From assembly GCA_910584935.1 (NCBI GenBank), contig CAJUDU010000105.1:1-6731 (forward strand): a stretch of DNA of 6,731 bases, written 5' to 3'. A model generated the notes under the pieces. The model was not told where the DNA came from, searched no databases, and worked only from the letters and a program-made list of their open reading frames with translations. Numbering within the stretch: position 1 is the first letter of the stretch; every line of letters begins with the position of its first letter. Shown here piece by piece: positions 1 through 5,219 of the stretch. Position numbers and translations under genes: made by a program. This DNA is from an uncultured Butyricicoccus sp. (GTDB lineage Bacteria; Bacillota; Clostridia; Oscillospirales; Butyricicoccaceae).

Positions 1-59
1 CCCGTTTTTTGTATTGGCTCCGAGGAAAATGTTTCAATGTCAATGGATAAATGCCGCAT
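1..59 (-). CDS. Family A (Pol I-like) phage DNA polymerase, N-terminal fragment
   Basis: Only the first 19 codons lie in the window; the gene continues beyond base 1. The translation starts MRHLSIDIETFSSEPIQKT. The LSIDIET string matches the Exo I motif (D-x-E, here D7 and E9) that opens the 3'-5' exonuclease domain of family A polymerases of Bacillota phages. The ATG at 59-57 follows an AGGAGG at 70-65 with 5 nt spacing, which is a strong start. It begins 21 nt after the stop of the ssDNA-binding protein gene, the order expected in these phages (DUF2800, ssDNA-binding protein, polymerase). Family knowledge says this enzyme copies the phage genome. Polymerase motifs A, B and C cannot be checked here. 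A stand-alone DnaQ-like exonuclease would start similarly and is the main alternative. Confidence 0.82.
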   Translation of the reverse strand, partial: MRHLSIDIETFSSEPIQKT

Positions 60-80
60 ATTTTCCTCCTGTCTTGCGCG

Positions 81-767
81 TTAAAATGGCACGTCTTCAG
101 CGTATGGCATACCTGTGATTGGATCAATCTGTTGCGGTACAGCGTAGCCTTGCTGCGGTGCAGCATAGCCCTGCTGCGGCGCCGCATAACCTTGCTGCGG
201 TACAGAGTAGCCTTGCTGCGGCTGTACCAAATCCGCGAAATCATCTTCCGCACTGGCACGTGCGCCGCCCAGCATTTCGCCGTCCGAGATTTTCATCACA
301 TTGTCCAGTGCAGCGCCGATGCCCTTGTTTTGCGGTGCATTGTAACCGAAAAATGTAATGCCGACATGAGCATAAACACCGGAATAAAATTCCGTGCTGT
401 CCAAGACAGGCTGACCATAAACATCCCGCAATTGCGGCTGTGTTTTGGCGGATGCAGTGAACACCCAGCAGCCTTTGCATTCCTCGCCGAAAGGTTGACC
501 ATCTGATGGACGTACACCATCACCATCATGCACACTGGTTTTAGGCTGGATTGGAAACGCAGAACCAAATTTCTCACGTGCTTTTGCCGTCGCCTGCTGA
601 ATTGCTGCGTCAATCCTTGCACGGTTATCCGCTGGGATTTTAGGCACCAGAATTGTTGCGGAATATTTCGGTTCCCCGCCATTTTGGCTGTAGGGCTTGT
701 CCAAATGGACATAAGACAGGCGGACGTTGGTAAGCACAGTGTGCCCGATAATTTCTTTTCTTGCCAT
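81..767 (-). CDS. Enc34-type ssDNA-binding protein (former DUF2815)
   Basis: This 228-residue protein is recognised as the phage ssDNA-binding family formerly called DUF2815. Signs are the N-terminal strands (VLTNVRLSYVHLDKP, KYSATILVPK, residues 11-43) and the block around residues 139-178 with FFGYN, GIGAALDNV and a final DDFADL. Such proteins coat single-stranded DNA at the replication fork. Residues 184-213 are a low-complexity linker of QQGY(S/A)(V/A)P repeats, followed by the tail DPITGMPYAEDVPF. Its last six residues resemble the DDDIPF tip of bacterial SSB. An upstream in-frame ATG at 776 would add MII, but it sits 1 nt from the AAGGAG at 783-778, while the ATG at 767 has 10 nt, so 767 is preferred. 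The gene starts 33 nt after the DUF2800 stop and precedes the polymerase. Confidence 0.88.
   Translation of the reverse strand: MARKEIIGHTVLTNVRLSYVHLDKPYSQNGGEPKYSATILVPKIPADNRARIDAAIQQATAKAREKFGSAFPIQPKTSVHDGDGVRPSDGQPFGEECKGCWVFTASAKTQPQLRDVYGQPVLDSTEFYSGVYAHVGITFFGYNAPQNKGIGAALDNVMKISDGEMLGGARASAEDDFADLVQPQQGYSVPQQGYAAPQQGYAAPQQGYAVPQQIDPITGMPYAEDVPF
129..228 (-). repeat. Coding 21-bp tandem repeats (QQGY linker of the ssDNA-binding protein)
   Basis: There are four full copies (129-149, 150-170, 171-191, 192-212) and one partial copy (213-228) of a 21-bp unit. On the plus strand each unit reads about TTGCTGCGGTACAGNRTAGCC. Copies differ mainly at third positions and keep the reading frame, giving PQQGYAA/V on the minus strand. 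The unit length is a multiple of three, so copy-number change would alter linker length without breaking the gene. It is a protein repeat, not a regulatory array. Confidence 0.9.
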
Positions 768-777
768 GATAATCATT

Positions 778-783
778 CTCCTT
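778..783 (-). promoter_or_regulatory. Ribosome binding site that decides the ssDNA-binding protein start
   Basis: On the minus strand AAGGAG lies 10 nt before the ATG at 767 and only 1 nt before the ATG at 776. The second spacing is too short for normal initiation, which favours the MARKEIIGHT start. Confidence 0.65.
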
Positions 784-800
784 GTGTTATAGAGTAGTAG

Positions 801-1982
801 TTAGTCTTTTTGTTTGGTAAGTCCTGCGAAATCGATTGCGGCGCTGTCAAATGGCGGACGTTTATCGTCCTCCGGTGCAAGAGTTGGTTTGCCGCGTGGT
901 TTGTCGATAAAACTGCCACAAAGTGTTTGGAATTGTGCTTTGCCTGCCAGTTTTTCTGCAGCAGATAATGTAATATGTTCACGTGGTTTAAAAAGTAAAG
1001 ATTCATCGAAACCAGCGGACTGCAACGCGGCAAATGCGGCGTCTGCATCCGTGAACACCCGGATGCTGCGTCCCTCGACAACCTTCCAGCCTGGGATTTG
1101 TTCACCTTTCAGCATTTCCGCAAGTGCGAAATCCTCCGCCGCTTTGAACCAGTCCAGGAAAGGCGCGGCGCGTTCCAGCACCTGTCCCAATTCTTCATTT
1201 GTCAGCAGGGAAGGCTGCTTGGGTGGTGTGCCGAATGCTTCCGCGGCAGTCAAGCTGCTTTCCGCATAAGCGCGGCACTGGGCACGCGCTTTGCAGAATT
1301 TGCTTTTACACCATGACCCGGGGCGGCAGTCGCCTTCACCCATAAAGGCAAGGGCCGCAGCAGGGCGGACAACATCATCCGCCCATTTCAGCAGGTCAGA
1401 AGCGGACATTTCCGCTTCTGTGATGCTGTCAAGACGCGGCTGGACAATAGACATCCGGATGGTTTTGATATCATAAATCATGCTGTGCAGCTGCAATGCA
1501 CCAAGGGCATATAAGCGCATTTGTTCATTATTTTCAGCAGATACCGGCACACCTTTTCCATATTTGAAATCAATGATATGTAGGGTGTTTTCACCGACCA
1601 TCACACAGTCGCATCTGCCGAAACCTTCCGGCGCCCAATCGCCATAATCCAGCCTGATTTCGGCAGCGACATCAGGTTTTGATTTATATTGCATTGCGCA
1701 TTCGGTCAGATAATCAACATAAGTATCTGTATATTCCTGCATTTCCTCCTGGTACAGTTCATGCTTTTTCAGCTTGTTCATACGAGTGGTAAATGCTTTT
1801 TGGCTCATTGGTTCGATGAATTTTTTCCGGATTTTGAGTTCGGCAATTTCATGTGCCAGTGTACCTTCAGCGGCATAAACACTGGATTCCTCCGAATAAT
1901 TTTCTTCCAATCTTGCGCTTGGCGTGCAGTGCAGCCATTTTTCCGCCGAAGATGGACTTAAAAGGGCATGTTCTCCAGGCAT
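801..1982 (-). CDS. DUF2800 family PD-(D/E)XK nuclease-like protein (Cas4/AddB-like)
   Basis: 393 residues. The start (HALLSPSSAEKWLHC), a GTLAHEIAE block (residues 40-48) and the core match phage DUF2800 proteins, a branch of the PD-(D/E)XK nuclease superfamily. Visible motif candidates are H44/E45, E108, D125 (in GRCDC), D138 and K140 (IIDFKYGKG), and a QxxxY at Q154-Y158. C19 together with C219, C225, C230 and C236 (C-x5-C-x4-C-x5-C) recalls the Fe-S cluster layout of Cas4 and AddB nucleases, with one early cysteine and a late group. The inferred role is DNA end processing during phage replication or recombination; I know of no assigned reaction for DUF2800. The ATG overlaps the preceding stop (TAATG) and lacks a clear Shine-Dalgarno, so translation is probably coupled. 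The next gene downstream is the ssDNA-binding protein. Confidence 0.87.
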   Translation of the reverse strand: MPGEHALLSPSSAEKWLHCTPSARLEENYSEESSVYAAEGTLAHEIAELKIRKKFIEPMSQKAFTTRMNKLKKHELYQEEMQEYTDTYVDYLTECAMQYKSKPDVAAEIRLDYGDWAPEGFGRCDCVMVGENTLHIIDFKYGKGVPVSAENNEQMRLYALGALQLHSMIYDIKTIRMSIVQPRLDSITEAEMSASDLLKWADDVVRPAAALAFMGEGDCRPGSWCKSKFCKARAQCRAYAESSLTAAEAFGTPPKQPSLLTNEELGQVLERAAPFLDWFKAAEDFALAEMLKGEQIPGWKVVEGRSIRVFTDADAAFAALQSAGFDESLLFKPREHITLSAAEKLAGKAQFQTLCGSFIDKPRGKPTLAPEDDKRPPFDSAAIDFAGLTKQKD

Positions 1983-2536
1983 TAGATCATCGCCCCAATC
2001 CCGCGCAATGCTGTGGCAAATGCGCCATATTGTTCTTTGGGAAGCTGAGTGAGCGCCGGGACGCCAAATTGACCAAGCAGGGACATCAGTGCTTCCCGCT
2101 TGTTTGTTCGCACAAGCTCCCCGGCAGCATGTTGGAGTTGGTCCAAGGTGTAAGCCGCGGGTGCGGCGACTGGTGCGGCTGCTGGGGCAGGGGGTGACAC
2201 GGGCGCTGCAGTTGGAACCGGGGCAGGGGGCGTCATGGGTTGTTGTGGCGCCGAAACAGGGGCTGGTGTTGGGGGCAGTGTAACTGGCTGCTGTGTCACT
2301 GGGGCTGCTGGTTGCTGCGGTGCGGGCGCAACGGTTTGCATGGGCGTTGACGCTGGTGCAGAAGTATCCGGCAACGTGTCAGCATTCAATGCATGGGCGT
2401 CTTTGCGGGCGTCCTGTTCCAGGATACATTTTGCGGCATCTTTTACAGCGTTAATTTCCTGGCAGTACATGCCGATTGCGGTGAGTGATGCAAGCGCATC
2501 CAATGGGCTTTTTTCGGTGATTTTGATTTCAATCAC
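1982..2536 (-). CDS. Early phage protein with long Pro/Ala/Gln-rich linker, GTG start, unknown function
   Basis: 184 residues from a GTG start at 2536. It has three parts. Residues 1-54 form a compact, probably helical segment (MIEIKITEKSPLDALASL). Residues 55-128 are a low-complexity linker rich in Pro, Ala, Gln, Thr and Val with repeated APQQP and PVxAP pieces. Residues 129-184 form a helical C-terminal domain starting YTLDQLQHAAGEL and ending LPKEQYGAFATALRGIGAMI. Similar tails occur in small proteins of Bacillota phages, but I cannot name a function. The GTG overlaps the previous gene's TGA (GTGA) and sits 9 nt after GGAGG at 2550-2546. Its own stop overlaps the DUF2800 start. Location implies a role in replication or recombination; the flexible linker suggests a tether between two binding modules. 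Both are inference. Confidence 0.82.
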   Translation of the reverse strand: MIEIKITEKSPLDALASLTAIGMYCQEINAVKDAAKCILEQDARKDAHALNADTLPDTSAPASTPMQTVAPAPQQPAAPVTQQPVTLPPTPAPVSAPQQPMTPPAPVPTAAPVSPPAPAAAPVAAPAAYTLDQLQHAAGELVRTNKREALMSLLGQFGVPALTQLPKEQYGAFATALRGIGAMI

Positions 2537-2838
2537 GGTTTCATACCTCCGATTTTATAGATTTTACTTCGCTGCGAAACTGGCAGTTTCGCAAGTCCGG
2601 CTAAAGTAATGGTTAAATATCCACTGCCCCAATGTACCGATAAAAATGAATCAATCCCAAGGTCTTTGTCTGTCGGTTCAGGCGCGCGCAGAATGTCTGG
2701 TTCGTCACGGGAAGCCTGGTGGTTATGGAAGACACAATGGTGTTCTATGCACCATTTTACTTTCCAACGATGTGCCAGAGCTTCCCGGACTTCTTCCTGT
2801 GCTTTGCGGATATCAGGGTGCAGCATAACAGGTACCAT
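2533..2838 (-). CDS. Hypothetical early phage protein, possible zinc-binding CxxxxC/His cluster
   Basis: 101 residues from the ATG at 2838 (MVPVMLHPDIRKAQ). I do not recognise the family. A helical start (RKAQEEVREALAHRW) is followed by C30-IEHH-C35 with further histidines at 38 and 40, which could bind a metal, and by a C-terminal stretch with GSGYLTITLAGLAKLP. The start is uncertain. An in-frame ATG at 2907 would give 124 residues but would overlap the DUF3846 gene by 95 nt. The ATGs at 2838 and 2826 overlap it by 26 and 14 nt. None has a good Shine-Dalgarno, so coupling to the upstream gene is likely. The stop overlaps the GTG of the next gene (GTGA). Coding in this frame is supported by the packing and by the absence of another ORF that fits the operon. 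Confidence 0.68.
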   Translation of the reverse strand: MVPVMLHPDIRKAQEEVREALAHRWKVKWCIEHHCVFHNHQASRDEPDILRAPEPTDKDLGIDSFLSVHWGSGYLTITLAGLAKLPVSQRSKIYKIGGMKP

Positions 2839-3151
2839 GCCGCAGTACGGTGAGGTACAGCCGCAGGGCAGGATAATCCTGCGGCTGGATATCTGCAAAT
2901 TCGCCATCGGGGGTTACGCGGCAGACAATCAGATCCCCACAAAGCATATCGGTCAGTTTGCCGCTGTCATTTGACAAGGCTGCGGTGACTGGCAAGCCGA
3001 GCAGTTTGCCTTCTTCATTGCAGATCACGGCAAGCTTGTCCGTTAAGTGGATAACTTCGATGTGACCACCGACTGCCCTTTGCAGGGCGGATAGGGTGTT
3101 ATCAATTTCCGCAGGCAAAACACCATTTTGCCCAATATGTAAAATATTCAT
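2813..3151 (-). CDS. DUF3846 domain protein
   Basis: 112 residues. The pattern of a short strand, then ALQRAVGGHIEVIHL (residues 22-36), ICNEEGKLLGLPV (43-55), then a CGDLIVCRVTPDGEF block (71-85), is the usual DUF3846 layout found in many phages and mobile elements of Bacillota and Actinobacteria. I know of no established biochemical function. The ATG at 3151 is preceded by GGAGG at 3168-3164 with a long spacing of 12 nt. A three-codon reading frame (ATG TCA AGA TGA, 3159-3148) lies between them and ends overlapping the DUF3846 ATG. A 77-nt gap upstream contains a hairpin. The 3' end overlaps the next gene in another frame. Confidence 0.85.
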   Translation of the reverse strand: MNILHIGQNGVLPAEIDNTLSALQRAVGGHIEVIHLTDKLAVICNEEGKLLGLPVTAALSNDSGKLTDMLCGDLIVCRVTPDGEFADIQPQDYPALRLYLTVLRHGTCYAAP

Positions 3152-3205
3152 CTTGACATCCCGCCTCCAAACGGGTATTTTATAGATAACGTGTATACTT
3201 TCTTT

Positions 3206-3230
3206 GCCGCTTTGAAAGCGGCATTTTTTT
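3206..3230 (+). terminator. Intrinsic terminator-like hairpin, plus-strand orientation
   Basis: GCCGCTT (3206-3212), loop TGA, AAGCGGC (3216-3222), then A and seven T residues (3224-3230). This is a classic rho-independent shape for a plus-strand transcript. No plus-strand gene is seen upstream. Read on the minus strand, the hairpin directly follows the stop of the 89-residue gene but has no U-run, so it would not stop the operon. Confidence 0.6.
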
Positions 3231-3498
3231 ATTCCATAAGATAACTATTGGCATCATCCGCGATATGCTGGAACAGCTTGTATGCTTCCTCTACCCGCTG
3301 CCGCCAGTAGTATTCCAATCCGGCTTTCAGTTCCGGCACACGCAAATCGCTTTCGATCCAGCCGATATGAATATAGCCCGCCTGAATCCGTTCTTCCACC
3401 CGACCTTTGCCAACGGCGCTTGCATTGTCGATGATTTCAATCGGAGCGGTGCAATCACCTTCGGCTTTCGGGGCTTGCAGCAACACGTATTTGTTCAT
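3229..3498 (-). CDS. Hypothetical early phage protein, 89 aa
   Basis: Not recognised. The protein starts MNKYVLLQAPKAEGDC, has a central segment GRVEERIQAGYIHIGWIESD, and ends in a long, probably helical, aromatic- and charge-rich tail (GLEYYWRQRVEEAYKLFQHI). It is soluble in appearance, with no signal or membrane segment. The ATG at 3498 overlaps the stop of the membrane protein gene (ATGA). A GGAGG lies 11 nt upstream and an AGGA closer in, so 3498 is the best start. In-frame extension further upstream reads through the membrane protein gene in another frame and is not credible. A hairpin starts right after its stop. Confidence 0.72.
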   Translation of the reverse strand: MNKYVLLQAPKAEGDCTAPIEIIDNASAVGKGRVEERIQAGYIHIGWIESDLRVPELKAGLEYYWRQRVEEAYKLFQHIADDANSYLME

Positions 3499-3716
3499 TT
3501 CCTGCCGCACCTCCAAGTTTCGTATTTGATGTATGCCTGCCAAAGCAAGTTTGCAGCGCACCCTCCAGCAGCAGTTAACGCTCCAGCTAAGCAGCTCCAC
3601 AGCGTCGGCTGGCGGTAGAACCCCCAAAACCAGACCGCAGCAACCATGCCGATGATCGCTATCCACGCTAATATGTAGCGGTATTTTTTAGGCATTTTCT
3701 TTTCCACTTCCTTCAT
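3495..3716 (-). CDS. Small two-helix membrane protein, 73 aa
   Basis: A basic N-terminus (MKEVEKKMPKKYRY) precedes two hydrophobic segments: about residues 14-32 (LAWIAIIGMVAAVWFWGF) and about 39-60 (LWSCLAGALTAAGGCAANLLW), joined by a short RQPT turn, with a polar basic tail. It is predicted to lie in the cytoplasmic membrane with both ends inside. The family is not recognised. Holins also have two helices, but they sit in the lysis module, not here. The ATG at 3716 has TGAGGA about 7 nt upstream and is preferred over the ATG at 3695, which has only a weak site. It is translationally coupled (ATGA) to the 89-residue gene. Confidence 0.72.
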   Translation of the reverse strand: MKEVEKKMPKKYRYILAWIAIIGMVAAVWFWGFYRQPTLWSCLAGALTAAGGCAANLLWQAYIKYETWRCGRK

Positions 3717-3736
3717 AGCTTGTCCTCAAATATTCA

Positions 3737-3777
3737 GCTGTCCTGGATCTCCAAGACAGCCGCAATTTATTTTGCGG
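3737..3777 (-). repeat. Two adjacent hairpins in the leader of the small membrane protein gene
   Basis: Hairpin one pairs GCTGTCCTGG (3737-3746) with CCAAGACAGC (3751-3760), with a 4-nt loop and one G/U-type mismatch. Hairpin two pairs CCGCAA (3760-3765) with TTGCGG (3772-3777), with a 6-nt loop. The two share base 3760. Neither is followed by a T-run on either strand. They fill the 69-bp gap between the 61-residue gene and the membrane protein gene, and could be an RNA-processing or stability element in the operon transcript. Confidence 0.5.
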
Positions 3778-3785
3778 GCAAGCGG

Positions 3786-3971
3786 TTAAGAATTTTCATG
3801 TTCGCGCGATTTTGCATCCCGAAGGATATCTGCTGCCAATTGACAAAAGTTATCAATTCGGCGTTGAATTTTTTCGGGGGATTCGTCACAGTATCCGTCG
3901 TCATGAAAGCGGGCAGTAACTGCCATATTTTTAACTTGATACTTGAGTGTCTTTACAACTTTACCTGGCAT
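3786..3971 (-). CDS. Hypothetical early phage protein, 61 aa
   Basis: Not recognised. The protein begins MPGKVVKTLKYQVKNMAV, followed by a polar segment with a DDGYCDESPE stretch and a C-terminal helix (KIQRRIDNFCQLAADILRDA). The ATG at 3971 has a perfect AGGAGG at 3985-3980 with 8 nt spacing, so the longer reading frame back to 4022 is rejected. It starts 61 nt after the stop of the 143-residue gene. It is probably a small soluble early protein; nothing in the sequence tells its role. Confidence 0.75.
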   Translation of the reverse strand: MPGKVVKTLKYQVKNMAVTARFHDDGYCDESPEKIQRRIDNFCQLAADILRDAKSREHENS

Positions 3972-4032
3972 ATGTAATACCTCCTGACTGTATTGTATGT
4001 GTTGGAGCTTGTACGCTAACACTATCTATGAG

Positions 4033-4464
4033 TCATACAATCACCCTTTCAATCTTAAACAGCCAGAAGGCTTCATCTTCCGTGCAAACGCCAAAATATT
4101 TGTCCGTCCGTGTGAAATAAAACCATAACCCATAAAACTGCTGCATTGCAAGCTGATAAACCTGCCACTGACCAAGCAACACATCCGCGTTCTTTTGTTT
4201 CAGATAATATTCATCTGAACCGGCATAATGTTTGCTGCGGGCTGTCAATGCTGCATCAAAATCAGTAACGCATTTTTTCAGCGATTTTCCAAAATCCGTT
4301 TTCAGAAATTTTTCTTTGTTAAGTATAAGTTTTTCCATTTGTGCATTGGCTTCCGCTTCTGTCTGCTGGGCATCAATGCGCCCAGGGCAAAGTCCCGAGC
4401 CGCCCTGGCTTTTCGGCAGGCGACGGAACGCATCACTGTGGATACAATCACAATTATTGTTCAT
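4033..4464 (-). CDS. Hypothetical early phage protein, 143 aa, Cys-bearing N-terminus
   Basis: Starts MNNNCDCIHSDAFRRLPKSQ. The first 30 residues carry C5, C7 and C25 or thereabouts plus H9, a possible metal site. The middle is a charged helix (TEAEANAQMEKLILNKEKF) that could form a coiled coil. The C-terminal third is aromatic-rich (QLAMQQFYGLWFYFTRTDKY) and ends FGVCTEDEAFWLFKIERVIV. The FTRTDKYFGVCTEDE region looks like a conserved core of small Bacillota phage proteins, but I cannot attach a function. The ATG at 4464 has AGGAGG at 4476-4471 with 6 nt spacing, which sets the start. The gene overlaps the preceding HTH gene by 11 nt. Confidence 0.75.
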   Translation of the reverse strand: MNNNCDCIHSDAFRRLPKSQGGSGLCPGRIDAQQTEAEANAQMEKLILNKEKFLKTDFGKSLKKCVTDFDAALTARSKHYAGSDEYYLKQKNADVLLGQWQVYQLAMQQFYGLWFYFTRTDKYFGVCTEDEAFWLFKIERVIV

Positions 4465-4690
4465 TGTTTTCCTCCTCTTGTGTTGGTTGTTGTGCTTTTT
4501 CAAACAGAACATTTGGCGTAATCCCCATTGCCCTGCACAACGCAAACATCTCATTTGCATCCAGCTTGCGGATTTTGCGAATAATATCTGAAAGCTGCTG
4601 TTTTGTCAGCCCGGCTTTATTCGCCAGTAACGCCTGCTTAATAAACCGTTCTTTGATAGTTTCCGCAAGAACATCTCTTACATCGCGCAT
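4454..4690 (-). CDS. Small XRE-like helix-turn-helix protein, 78 aa
   Basis: The region of about residues 18-62 reads as an XRE/Cro-type HTH: KQALLANKAGLTKQQLSDII followed by RKLDANEMFALCRAMGITPNVLF. The LTKQQLSDII part would be the turn and recognition helix, and the LCRAMGITPNVLF part the closing helix. There is a short Gln/Glu-rich tail and no second domain. It probably binds DNA and tunes early expression, or acts as an adaptor; the target is unknown. The ATG at 4690 follows a GGGG-containing site (GGAAGGGGAT) at 7 nt. Its 3' end overlaps the 143-residue gene. The AG(L/F)xxQQ(L/F)SD(I/M) segment resembles that of the other small HTH protein in this operon. Confidence 0.78.
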   Translation of the reverse strand: MRDVRDVLAETIKERFIKQALLANKAGLTKQQLSDIIRKIRKLDANEMFALCRAMGITPNVLFEKAQQPTQEEENNEQ

Positions 4691-4729
4691 GTTTCATCCC
4701 CTTCCATAAGTAACGGCGTCATTTGTGCA

Positions 4730-5206
4730 TCAGGAGCTAACAGCATTTTGAATGACTTGGTTGATGTCCTCAACGCGCTCGCGAATAAGATCGATTTTTT
4801 CAGTAGTGCTGGCTATGGATCTGACGATGGTTCGGACGGTGAAGGTCAAGCGGATGCCGCCCAGAGTCAGCAGCAGAACACTAATGCACAAAATCAAGTA
4901 CCTGATGTGTAATTTTGATATTTCTCTTTCCTGCTGGGATTTTTTCTTTTTCCCTGCCAAAAGGCGAAGAACGCAAAGGCGGCATTTGCACACCAGGATA
5001 GACACGGTTCCAGCAATACGCTTGTGGATAGCTGGGGTCGTGTTTGTTACTGTTATGGGAACTTTGCCTAAAAGTTGATACCCATGATCTTTGGTTTGTC
5101 CAGCGTATACTTCCACACTTTGGGGTGTAATTCCCCTGATAACACTATACTTAAACGACACCGATACAGTTTTTTCACCTGCGGTAAATGTAATAAAATC
5201 TAGCAT
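4730..5206 (-). CDS. Membrane-anchored early protein with CxCxxC motif and C-terminal helix
   Basis: 158 residues, family not recognised. The N-terminal 65 residues look like a small beta-rich domain (MLDFITFTAGEKTVSVSF). Next comes a hydrophobic, cysteine-bearing segment (residues 66-84, with C73-x-C75-x2-C78) and a GKKKK basic patch. A clear membrane helix spans about 102-124 (YLILCISVLLLTLGGIRLTF). The last 34 residues form an amphipathic, possibly coiled-coil helix (RTIVRSIASTTEKIDLIRER). The ATG at 5206 has AAGGAG with 6 nt spacing, and that site sits right behind the stop of the upstream HTH gene, 13 nt away. It lies between two HTH genes in the operon. It could be an exclusion or membrane-tethering factor, but that is speculation from topology. 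Confidence 0.72.
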   Translation of the reverse strand: MLDFITFTAGEKTVSVSFKYSVIRGITPQSVEVYAGQTKDHGYQLLGKVPITVTNTTPAIHKRIAGTVSILVCKCRLCVLRLLAGKKKKSQQEREISKLHIRYLILCISVLLLTLGGIRLTFTVRTIVRSIASTTEKIDLIRERVEDINQVIQNAVSS

Positions 5207-5219
5207 TCTTATCTCCTTT

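Noticed and set aside
129..228. Regularly spaced 21-bp repeats that could suggest a CRISPR or iteron array
   Set aside because: Units are directly adjacent with no spacers, are in frame, and encode a QQGY protein linker inside a recognised gene.
51..506. Plus-strand ORF of 151 codons with LLRYSVALLR-type repeats
   Set aside because: It is the antisense shadow of the QQGY repeats and of the ssDNA-binding protein gene, with no ribosome site or plausible domain.
2609..2974. Plus-strand ORF of 121 codons
   Set aside because: It lies opposite two packed minus-strand genes, lacks a ribosome site and shows no domain.
3168..3205. Possible internal leftward promoter upstream of DUF3846 (TATAAAAT, GTATAC)
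   Set aside because: No acceptable -35 hexamer lies 16-18 bp from the TATAAA, and AT-rich strings of this kind arise easily by chance.
3495..3716. Holin assignment for the two-helix membrane protein
   Set aside because: Topology alone would fit, but it is in the early operon without an endolysin nearby, so lysis function is not supported.
4232..4709. Overlapping plus-strand ORFs of 97-122 codons
   Set aside because: They are shadows of the 143-residue and HTH genes on the minus strand, both of which have good ribosome sites and packing.
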